Origin: Chitinophaga pinensis
Lineage (GTDB): Bacteria; Bacteroidota; Bacteroidia; Chitinophagales; Chitinophagaceae
Assembly (NCBI GenBank): GCA_943333125.1
Contig: CALQSB010000004.1
Location: 32,828-96,827 of the forward strand
Length of the DNA: 64,000 bases
Reading direction: 5' to 3'
Positions 51,855-61,300 of the stretch are shown here, piece by piece. Below the pieces are notes generated by a model. The model searched no databases. It was not told the DNA's origin and was given only the letters and a program-made list of their open reading frames with translations. Within the stretch, counting starts at the first letter, position 1. Every line of letters begins with the position of its first letter. The translations under genes and the position numbers were made by a program.

Positions 51855-54800
51855 ATGAAAAGATTTCTACTTTCTGTTGTTTCTTTGTTTTTTGTGTTAA
51901 CCATTCAGGCGCAGGATATTGATAAAGCCAAGGCAATGGAACTTGTTATAAAGAACAAAAACTCATTAGGCCTGACTGACAACGATATTGTTAATTCTAT
52001 AGTGTCTAATGCCTATATCAGTCAAAGTTCTGGTTTAACAATGATTTATTTACAACAATCCTATAAAGGCCTGCCCGTTTTTAATCAACTATTATCACTG
52101 GCTTTTAAAGATGAAAAATTATTTTCAAATTTCGGCAAGTGGATTACTGACATCAATAAGAAAGTAAATACTTTAAATATTTTCCCTTCTGTAACACCAG
52201 ACGTTTCGGTAAAAAAGGCATTAAAAGAAAAGAAAATTTTCAACTTCAATGCTTTAATTGCCACAACACTGATACCGGGAAGAAAATTTGATTTCGGAAA
52301 GGCTGGGGTTGCCAATGAAAACATAACTGCAGAGTTGCTTTGGGTTCCTGTGGACAATGGCAATAGGGTTATACTGGCCTGGCAGATTTATCTTGTTCCC
52401 AGCTCGAGTTCGGATTACTGGATGATCAGAATTGATGCCAGCACTAATGAGGTGATTGATGAAAATAATCTGACTGTTTTTTGTGACTGGAATAAAAATT
52501 CAGGTAATGAAAAATCTATAGCCGGAAATTTTGTTCAGACAAATAAAATAAATAAAATAAAAGAATCTAATTGTATTGTTTCTTCATTTCTCAGTGACCG
52601 TCAACCGGAAGAAAAAAAAACTTTTAGCCCCTCAATTATAAATAACGCAACCTACAGAGTTGTTCCATTTCCATACGAAAGCCCAAAACACGGACCAACT
52701 ACAAGTGGTATCGTTACAAACCCATGGACATTAGCTCCAGGAAATGCAACAACTTTAAAGTGGCATAGTACTGGAACCATTGATTATGTAAATACCCGAG
52801 GGAATAACGTTTGGGCGCAGGAGGATGTTAATGGCAATAATGGCAGTGGGTTCTCAGCGATTTCCACAACTTCAGTGGATCCATTAAGTTTTAATTTCGT
52901 TCCGGATTTCAATGTGTCGCCAACAACTTCTACTACAACAAAAAATCAGCAGTTTAATACAACCAACTTGTTTTATTGGAATAATCTTATGCACGATATT
53001 ACCTACCAATATGGTTTTAATGAAGCCGCTGGAAATTTTCAATCTAATAATCAAGGAAGAGGCGGCAGTGGAAATGATTATGTTTTAGCCGATGCACAGG
53101 ATGGCTCAGGTACTAATAATGCTAATTTTTCAACACCTGCTGATGGCGGCAGTGGAAGAATGCAAATGTATTTATGGAATGCTATTCCAGGTTTTACGGT
53201 AAACACACCAGCCACAATTGCCGGATCTTATCAGGCGATTGAAAGCAGCTTTAGCACAGAGAACAAACTCATTAATGTTGGGCCTGTTACCGGTCAGGTC
53301 ATCTATTATAACGATAACGCAGCTGGTACAACTCATGAAGCCTGTTTAGGAGCACCAGCCAATTCCATCGCAGGAAAGATTGCACTTATAGACCGTTCTA
53401 CCTGCAATTTTACTCTTAAAGTAAAAAATGCCCAAACCGCTGGTGCCATTGCAGCAATAGTGATAAACAATGTAGCCGGCAGTCCAATCATTATGGGCGG
53501 AACTGATAACACAATTACTATTCCTGCAGTAATGATTTCAATGGCCGACGGTTTAATATTAAAAAATCAATTAGCCAATAACGAGAATGTAACCTTATCA
53601 AGTGGACAGTTTATAGATGGAGATGTTGATAATGGTGTAATCTCTCATGAATACTCTCACGGAATAAGTACACGCCTTACCGGTGGTCCTGCTAATTCTT
53701 CTTGTCTTGGCAATGCAGAGCAAATGGGAGAAGGATGGAGCGATTATTTAGCATTAATGGTTACACAAGACTGGGCAAATTCAACCACAACAACTGGATT
53801 TACTTCACCCAGAGGAATTGGTACTTATGTATTTGGACAACTTCCCAATCAGGATGGTATTCGTACACAAAAATATTGTACTGATTTCTCAATCAACAAC
53901 AAAGTGTATGCGACAACGATACCTTCAGAAATTCATGAGTTAGGAGAACTTTGGTGTGCTGCTTTATGGGATATGACATGGAATATTATTCAGGCTACAA
54001 ATTCTGTGAACCCTAATATATTTAATTCGAATTCTACTGCAGGAAACAGTATTGCACTTAAACTTGTTATAGAAGGATTAAAACTTCAGCCATGCAGTCC
54101 GGGTTTTATTGATGGAAGGAATGCGATTTTAAAAGCCGATTCGATTTTATTTGGCGGAGCATACAATTGTGCTATCCGAGAGGCTTTCAGAAGAAGAGGA
54201 ATGGGCTTGTATGCGTCTCAGGGCTCTTCATCAAGTGTAACGGACCAGGTAGCAGATTTCACGCCATTTGTAACTATAAAAAAATCTCAGAATATCAATG
54301 ATGCATCTGTTGGTCAGAATGTTACCTATACAACCAATGTAAACAGTTGTAGTCCGCTTACCAATTATACATTAAGAGATACTATACCCTACAACGTTAC
54401 TTATGTTTCTGGAGGTACATATGATGCAGTAAACAGAGTGGTAAGTTTTCCTGTAAATTTCACAGCAGGTCAAACTCAATCATTCTCATTTATTGTGAAT
54501 GTTAATGCGGGAAGCTATTTTGCACCTCAGATACTTTTAGAGGAACATGTAACCGGCACATCAATGCCTTCTACCTTTACTGCTTCTTCTACTACTACCA
54601 ATGTCTGGTCAGTATCAACAGCTCAAAGTCTGAGTAGTCCAAATTCATTATTCACTCCTGATGCTGCAACCGCTTCAGATCAGAAACTGGAAACAGCAAC
54701 GACAATTGCATTAGGGGCCAGCACTTCCTCTTTAAGTTTTTCTCATTTATACAATACACAGGCCGGGTTTGACGGAGGTGTTGTAGAAATCAGTACCGAC

Positions 54801-57800
54801 AATGGCACTACCTGGGTAGATCTTTCCAATAAAATCACAGCTGGATACTTCAACAGTACTTTAGCCAGCGGCACTGGCAATTCTCTTGCAGGACGTAAAG
54901 CCTGGTCTGGCAATTCAAATGGATTTATTAATTCATCAGTTAACCTTAGTAGTTATTCTAGCCAAAACGTCAAATTAAGATTCCGCTTTGGTTCTAATAC
55001 TACAGTATCTGGAACAGGATGGTATATTGATGATATTATTGTAAAACGAAAACCTGTTATTAATATCAGAGCAAGTTTATTTAATACAAATGGTGTGCGT
55101 GTTAACTATAGTGATACTATTACAAACATTCTTGAAACTACAGTTTGTACGAATGTGCTAGTCAGCAGTCAGCCTGTTAATCAAACAACATGCGTAGGTG
55201 CGAATGCTACATTTAGTGTTAATGCCGATGGCACAAGTCCTGTTTACCAATGGCAAGTAAGTACAGATGGCGGAATAACTTATACTGATATCACAGGAGC
55301 TACTAATTCTTCCCTGACGCTCAATTCTATAACTGCTTCTATGAACAACAATCATTACAGAGTTGTTGTAACCAATTCCTGTCCTTCAAGTTCTACTTCT
55401 GAAGCCGCAATTCTGGTTGCCACTATTCCTGCAAGTATAAATGCGCAGCCTGTTGCACAAACAGCCTGCGTAGGAGCAAATGCGTTATTCACTGTCAATG
55501 CCAGTGGTTCAACAAATAACTATCAATGGCAGGTAAGCACTGATGGCGGGGTTACCTTCTCAAATATTTCAGGAGCAACAAATCAAACTTGCACAATAAA
55601 CAGTGTAACATCAATACAAAATGGCAACCTGTATCGTGTTGTAATTTCAAGTTGCAGCCCTTCTGTATTAAATTCAAACGCTGTTCAATTAACCATAAGC
55701 AATCAGGCCAGCATTTCATCACAACCTTCAAATACGCCTTCCTGTACAGGAAGTTCAGCAACATTTACCGTTTCTGCTTCAGGAAGTTCGATTGCTTATC
55801 AATGGCAAGTAAGCACTGATGGAGGTATTACTTATTCAGATATTGCAGGTGCGGTTTCTGCTAATTTAGTTTTGAACGGAGTAACCTCCATTATGAATAA
55901 TAATAAATACAGAGCACTAATCAGTAATAGTTGTTCTTCGAGCATACTTTCAGATGCTGGTATCTTAACTGTTAGTGATCCTGCTGTACTTACCGCACAA
56001 CCTAATAATAATACCATTTGCGAAGGTTCCGATGTTTCTTTTAGTGTTGCTGCAACAGGTACTAATATTACTTATCAATGGCAGATTAGTACAGATGGAG
56101 GCTTAACTTTTAACAATATTTCTGGCGCTACCGCTGATGTTTTGTCAATAACCAATGTAACGGCTTCTATGAATAACAATCGTTACCGAGCCGTACTTTT
56201 CAGCTGTAGTGCAACTGGGCTAAATTCGAATGCAGCTATTCTGAATATCAATAATCTGGCTACTATCAGTACACAACCAGCAAGCTTTGATGCCTGTCCA
56301 GGAAATAATGCAATATTCACCGCTGCATCCAATGGAACTAACGTTTCTTATCAGTGGCAGATTAGTACTGATGATGGAGCTACATACTTAGACATTACTG
56401 GCGCCAATACTTCAACATTGAACGTGCCGAATGTAACATTGACCATGAATAATTACAGATACAGAACTACAGTAAGCAATAGTTGTTCATCGAGTGATAT
56501 TTCATCATTTGCACTTTTAACCGTTAGCGGTAGTGCTGTAATTTCTTCACAGCCTTCAAATGAAACTATTTGTGAAGGACAACCTGTTACATTCAATGCA
56601 ACTGCTTCGGGATCAACCTATCAATGGGAAATGAGTAATGACGGGGGATCTACCTACACAAATATTTCAGGAGCTAATGCTTCTTCACTTACCATATCTG
56701 CAGTAACATTGAGCATGAATGGCAATAAATACAGATTAGTACTTGGCGGATGTTCATCAACTTCATTAAATTCAGATGCGGCAACATTAAGTGTAAATGC
56801 TCAGGCATCAATTGTTACACAGCCAGATAATATTTCTGCTTGTGTTGGTAACAATGCCAATTTCACAACTGCTGTTAATGGCACCGGCTTGATTTATCAA
56901 TGGCAAATCAGTACAGATGGAGGAATCACATTTACAAATATTCCCGGAGCCGTAAATGCTGTATTAGCTTTAATAAGCGTGACTTCGGATATGAATAATA
57001 ATCTTTACAGAGCATCTATCACTGGCGATTGTACGCCTTCCTTAGTTTCCAATTCAGCAACATTATCAGTTAATAATCAGGCTTCCATTATTACTCAACC
57101 TTCGAGCAGCAGTGCTTGCTCTGGAAGTAATGTTAGTTTTTCTATAACAGCCAGCGGACCCGGTCTTACTTACCAATGGCAGATTAGTACAGATGGAGGC
57201 ATTTCTTTTCTAAATATCAATGGAGAAACAGCTGCGACTCTTAATATCGCCAATATAACATCGCCGTTGAATAATAATAAATACAGAGTTGTTGTGAATA
57301 GTAGCTGTTCGGCAATAGGTAACAATTCTGATGCGGGGTTACTAACGGTTTTGCCAGAAGCCGTGGTAAATATTGTTCCTGAAAACTTCAGCGGATGTGC
57401 TGGATCAGCTGCAAATTTCATTACTAGTATTTCTGCCAACAATCTTTCTTATCAATGGCAAGTAAGTACTGATGGTGGATCTAATTACATCAATATTTCA
57501 GGAGCAACTGATTCTTTCCTTGTTTTAAATAATATCACAACAGCAATGAACAACAATAAATATCGTGTTGTTGCGACTGCGGATCCTTGTGGCGTTATAA
57601 CTAATGCGGCGCTACTTTCAGTTTTACCTTCACCGGTAGTAACCATTTCAGCTACACCTTACCATAGTTTGTTACCCAATTTACATACTACCCTTACCGC
57701 TACTTCTATTCCAACAGGAGCAACTTATAACTGGTATAAAAACGGTGTGCTAGTGGCAGGAGTTAATGGCAATATGCTAACGGTGAATTATGCCGATAAA

Positions 57801-58133
57801 GGCATCTATACAGCAAAAGACATGAATGGATGTGATAACATTTCAAATGCACTAAATATTCTGGATTCTTTATCTAATACATTATTTGTTTATCCTAATC
57901 CTAATAATGGACAGTTTACCGTTCAATACTTCAATGGTAACACTAGTCAAAAAAGAACGGTAACCTTATTCGATTCAAAAGGGGCTCGGGTTTACTTTCA
58001 AGAATATAATCTGAGTTCTGGTTTTGATGTAATGGAGGTTGTGGTAAAGAAACTTTCTGCAGGGGCTTACCTGTTGTTATTAACTGATGGAAACGGAGTT
58101 AAAATTGCAACTACAAAAATTGTAAAACAATAA
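51855..58133 (+). CDS. Giant secreted M36 fungalysin-like metalloprotease with PA insert, Ig-like repeats and T9SS tail
   Basis: A 2092-residue exported protein. Signal peptide 1-20 is followed by an FTP-like propeptide (about 21-110). The M36 catalytic part carries His598-Glu599-x2-His602 (ISHEYSHGIS) and Glu626 in MGEGWSDY. A PA domain of about 145 residues (443-587) interrupts it just before the zinc site. Next come a DUF11-like segment (about 815-895), a MAM-like/VDDI beta segment (to about 1090), nine Ig-like repeats each marked by YQW(Q/E)xS (about 1100-1928), one divergent Ig-like unit, and a sorting domain (about 2010-2092; FVYPNPNNGQFTV). It should be exported by T9SS and act on extracellular protein. 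Confidence 0.92.
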   Translation: MKRFLLSVVSLFFVLTIQAQDIDKAKAMELVIKNKNSLGLTDNDIVNSIVSNAYISQSSGLTMIYLQQSYKGLPVFNQLLSLAFKDEKLFSNFGKWITDINKKVNTLNIFPSVTPDVSVKKALKEKKIFNFNALIATTLIPGRKFDFGKAGVANENITAELLWVPVDNGNRVILAWQIYLVPSSSSDYWMIRIDASTNEVIDENNLTVFCDWNKNSGNEKSIAGNFVQTNKINKIKESNCIVSSFLSDRQPEEKKTFSPSIINNATYRVVPFPYESPKHGPTTSGIVTNPWTLAPGNATTLKWHSTGTIDYVNTRGNNVWAQEDVNGNNGSGFSAISTTSVDPLSFNFVPDFNVSPTTSTTTKNQQFNTTNLFYWNNLMHDITYQYGFNEAAGNFQSNNQGRGGSGNDYVLADAQDGSGTNNANFSTPADGGSGRMQMYLWNAIPGFTVNTPATIAGSYQAIESSFSTENKLINVGPVTGQVIYYNDNAAGTTHEACLGAPANSIAGKIALIDRSTCNFTLKVKNAQTAGAIAAIVINNVAGSPIIMGGTDNTITIPAVMISMADGLILKNQLANNENVTLSSGQFIDGDVDNGVISHEYSHGISTRLTGGPANSSCLGNAEQMGEGWSDYLALMVTQDWANSTTTTGFTSPRGIGTYVFGQLPNQDGIRTQKYCTDFSINNKVYATTIPSEIHELGELWCAALWDMTWNIIQATNSVNPNIFNSNSTAGNSIALKLVIEGLKLQPCSPGFIDGRNAILKADSILFGGAYNCAIREAFRRRGMGLYASQGSSSSVTDQVADFTPFVTIKKSQNINDASVGQNVTYTTNVNSCSPLTNYTLRDTIPYNVTYVSGGTYDAVNRVVSFPVNFTAGQTQSFSFIVNVNAGSYFAPQILLEEHVTGTSMPSTFTASSTTTNVWSVSTAQSLSSPNSLFTPDAATASDQKLETATTIALGASTSSLSFSHLYNTQAGFDGGVVEISTDNGTTWVDLSNKITAGYFNSTLASGTGNSLAGRKAWSGNSNGFINSSVNLSSYSSQNVKLRFRFGSNTTVSGTGWYIDDIIVKRKPVINIRASLFNTNGVRVNYSDTITNILETTVCTNVLVSSQPVNQTTCVGANATFSVNADGTSPVYQWQVSTDGGITYTDITGATNSSLTLNSITASMNNNHYRVVVTNSCPSSSTSEAAILVATIPASINAQPVAQTACVGANALFTVNASGSTNNYQWQVSTDGGVTFSNISGATNQTCTINSVTSIQNGNLYRVVISSCSPSVLNSNAVQLTISNQASISSQPSNTPSCTGSSATFTVSASGSSIAYQWQVSTDGGITYSDIAGAVSANLVLNGVTSIMNNNKYRALISNSCSSSILSDAGILTVSDPAVLTAQPNNNTICEGSDVSFSVAATGTNITYQWQISTDGGLTFNNISGATADVLSITNVTASMNNNRYRAVLFSCSATGLNSNAAILNINNLATISTQPASFDACPGNNAIFTAASNGTNVSYQWQISTDDGATYLDITGANTSTLNVPNVTLTMNNYRYRTTVSNSCSSSDISSFALLTVSGSAVISSQPSNETICEGQPVTFNATASGSTYQWEMSNDGGSTYTNISGANASSLTISAVTLSMNGNKYRLVLGGCSSTSLNSDAATLSVNAQASIVTQPDNISACVGNNANFTTAVNGTGLIYQWQISTDGGITFTNIPGAVNAVLALISVTSDMNNNLYRASITGDCTPSLVSNSATLSVNNQASIITQPSSSSACSGSNVSFSITASGPGLTYQWQISTDGGISFLNINGETAATLNIANITSPLNNNKYRVVVNSSCSAIGNNSDAGLLTVLPEAVVNIVPENFSGCAGSAANFITSISANNLSYQWQVSTDGGSNYINISGATDSFLVLNNITTAMNNNKYRVVATADPCGVITNAALLSVLPSPVVTISATPYHSLLPNLHTTLTATSIPTGATYNWYKNGVLVAGVNGNMLTVNYADKGIYTAKDMNGCDNISNALNILDSLSNTLFVYPNPNNGQFTVQYFNGNTSQKRTVTLFDSKGARVYFQEYNLSSGFDVMEVVVKKLSAGAYLLLLTDGNGVKIATTKIVKQ

Positions 58134-58150
58134 ATTAATTAAAAACATAT

Positions 58151-58184
58151 AAATAAAAGGCTTTTCTAGGGAAGCCTTTTATTT
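58151..58184. terminator. Bidirectional terminator between the two proteases
   Basis: AAATAAAAGGCTT (58151-58163) pairs exactly with AAGCCTTTTATTT (58172-58184) over 13 bp with an eight-base loop. The arms are A/T-rich at the base, so T-runs follow on both strands. It lies 18 bp after the first protease gene. Confidence 0.85.
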
Positions 58185-58341
58185 AACTAGCAGGCTTTTA
58201 CATCTAAATAAATAACTGTAATTTAGATAAAAATAATGCTTGATTTTTCAAAAAAATAGAAATACACATTACCAATTAAATATTATTCTTTAACCGTTTC
58301 AATAGGTGCAAAAGCTTTTTATTGAAACTCAGAAAATTCTC

Positions 58342-61300
58342 ATGAAAAAAAATCTACTTCTTTCTTTCTTGTTATTAAGTTTTGTTGTGCTTAAAGCACA
58401 GGTCGATGACAATCAGATAGCAAAAGACCTGGTAATTAAAAACAGCAAATCCATTGGATTGTCTAATCAGGATTTATCAAACTACATTATTTCAAATACT
58501 TATTTCGATAATGCATCAAAGTTGAGAATGGTTTATTTACAGCAATCTTATTTAAATATTCCTGTTTATAATCAAATTCAGGTTTTAGCTTTTAAAGATC
58601 ACTCGCTCGTTTCTAATTCAGGAGGAAGAATTTCAAGCATAGAAAAAATAACAAAGGGAAATACCGGAAAGCCTATTATCGCTGCCGATAACGCTGTGAT
58701 GACGGCTATTGCTGACCGAAAATTAATCACACAAAGAAACCCATTTGTTTTGGAAACTAAAAAAGGCGGCAATTATATTGTATTCGACAATATGGGGATT
58801 TCAAGAGAAAATATTACTGCAGAATTAATGTGGGTTCCCTCAATGGATGGTAAGAATATATTTTTATCCTGGCAAGTTTATATCATTCCTTCTTCCTCGT
58901 CTGATTATTGGATGATCAGGGTAAATGCAATGGACAATTCAATAGTTAGTATAAACAATTTGACGGTCTTTTGTAACTGGGACAATCCTTCGAATGAAAA
59001 TGTGGCGAAAAATAATTCTTCAATTCAAAATAAAAAAGACAAAAAGAATCTTATCAGCACATTAAATTTTGATTTTTTAACCCCAGAAATAAAATCACAA
59101 AACAGTCCTTCATTAATTAATAATGCGACTTACAGAGTTATTCCTTTTCCTGCCGAAAGTCCAATTCATCCAGGCGGCAGCCATGATGTAAGAACTAATC
59201 CTTGGGCATCGGCACCAGGCAATGCCACTACTTTAAAATGGCATAATACCGGAACTACTGATTATATCTACACAAGAGGAAATAATGTATGGGCTAAAGA
59301 AGACAGAAGTAATACTAATGGAACAGGAAATCCGGCAACTTCAACCACATCTGCAGATCCATTGAGTTTTGATTTTACCCCAACCTTTACCGTAACACCA
59401 ACACAAACTACACCCGTAAAAAATCAACAATTCAATATTACTAATTTATTTTACTGGAACAATATCATTCATGATGTCATGTATTTAAATGGATTTGATG
59501 AAGTTTCCGGAAATTTTCAGGCAACAAACCTAGGAAGAGGTGGCCTTGGAAATGATTTTGTTTTTGCAGATGCACAGGATGGTGGTGGCACCAATAACGC
59601 CAATTTTGCAACTCCTGCAGATGGAGGCAATGGAAGGATGCAAATGTATTTATGGAACGGAAACCCTCAAAAAGACGGAGATGTTGATAATGGGATTGTT
59701 TGTCATGAGGCCGCTCATGGTATTAGCAACCGTTTAACCGGAGGTCCTGCTCAAGCCGGATGTTTGAGTAATAATGAAAATATGGGTGAAGGATGGAGTG
59801 ATTATTACGGACTTATGTTAACACAGAACTGGGCTACCTCCACTCTAAATACAGGCTTTGCTTCTCCAAGAGGAGTTGGAACTTATGCGATCGGACAGCA
59901 ATCAACGGCTACCGGTATACGCTCACAAAAATATTGCACTAATTTTAGTATTAATAACAAAGTATACGCTATTTCTATTCCTGCAGAATCTCACGACAGA
60001 GGTGAAATCTGGTGTGCCACACTTTGGGACATGACTTGGAACATTATTAATCAGGTTGGGAATATCTCTACGACTTTATATGATGTCAATGGTACTGGCG
60101 GAAATATTATTGCACTTAAATTAGTAACAGAAGGTATGAAATTACAACCTTGCAGCCCTGGATTTATTGATGGTAGGGATGCTATTTTACAGGCAGATCA
60201 ACTTCTTTATAATGGCGTACATCAGTGTGCTATCTTGGAAGCTTTCAGAAGAAGAGGTATGGGAGCTTTTGCTTCACAAGGTTCATCGGGCAGTGTTACT
60301 GATCAGGTTCCTGACTTTTCAATTGGCAATGCTTCTTTAAGTCTGACTCAAAGCATTACACAAGTAATCGAAGGTCAAAGTATAACTTATACAAATAAAA
60401 TAGTTACAGGCGATTGTGGTGGTATTACCAATTTTACATTAACGGATACGTTACCCGCCAATGTTACTTATGTGAGTGGAGGTACTTACAACAGTGCTAA
60501 TCGTGTGGTAAGTTTTTCAATAACTTTAGCCGCCGGACAAACACAAACTTATTCGTTTACAGTAAATGCTAATAGCGGCTCATACTACCCTACCGTTAGT
60601 TTATTTCAGGATTCTGCAAATGGACCTACTATTCCTGCTACATGGACGACAACAAATACAATGCCTAATGGAATCTGGAGTATTTCAACTGCTCGTTCTT
60701 ACAGCTCAAATAGTTCTTATTTTTCAAACAACTTAGATACAACCTCTGATCAAAGACTTATCCTTACTAATGCTATAAGTTTAGGTGCAACTCCTCCACC
60801 TTTATCATTTCGTCATTGGTTTAATTGCGAAAGTACTTATGATGGCGGTGTACTTGAAGCCAGTATAAATGGGGGTACTACCTGGACAGACATGCAGCCT
60901 AATATCATACTTGGTGGTTATCTTACAACTATGGATGCCACTACATTACTTGCGGGAAGAAGAGCCTGGTCTGGCAGCAGTAATAACAAATGGACTAAGA
61001 CTAAAGTAAATCTGACTCCTTATGCCAATCAAAATTTAAAAATACGATTCAGATTTACTTCTGATGTGGGTACTAATCTCGAAGGCTGGTATGTTGATGA
61101 TATTGCCATAAAAAATCAGGCTGTTATAGAAATGCAAAGTAATCTCTACAACAGTTCAAATGTTCGTGTTGCTACCAGCGATACTTTCACCATTATACTT
61201 CCAGTAAATACTTGTACTGCTGCAGTTATCAGCACAGAACCTAATAGTGCAAATGTTTGTAGCGGAAGCTCAACTACGTTTGTTACTGCAGCTACAGGAA

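Noticed and set aside
55155..57640. Regular ~260-bp repeats as possible CRISPR or satellite DNA
   Set aside because: They are in-frame coding repeats for Ig-like domains with diverged codons, not short direct repeats with unique spacers.
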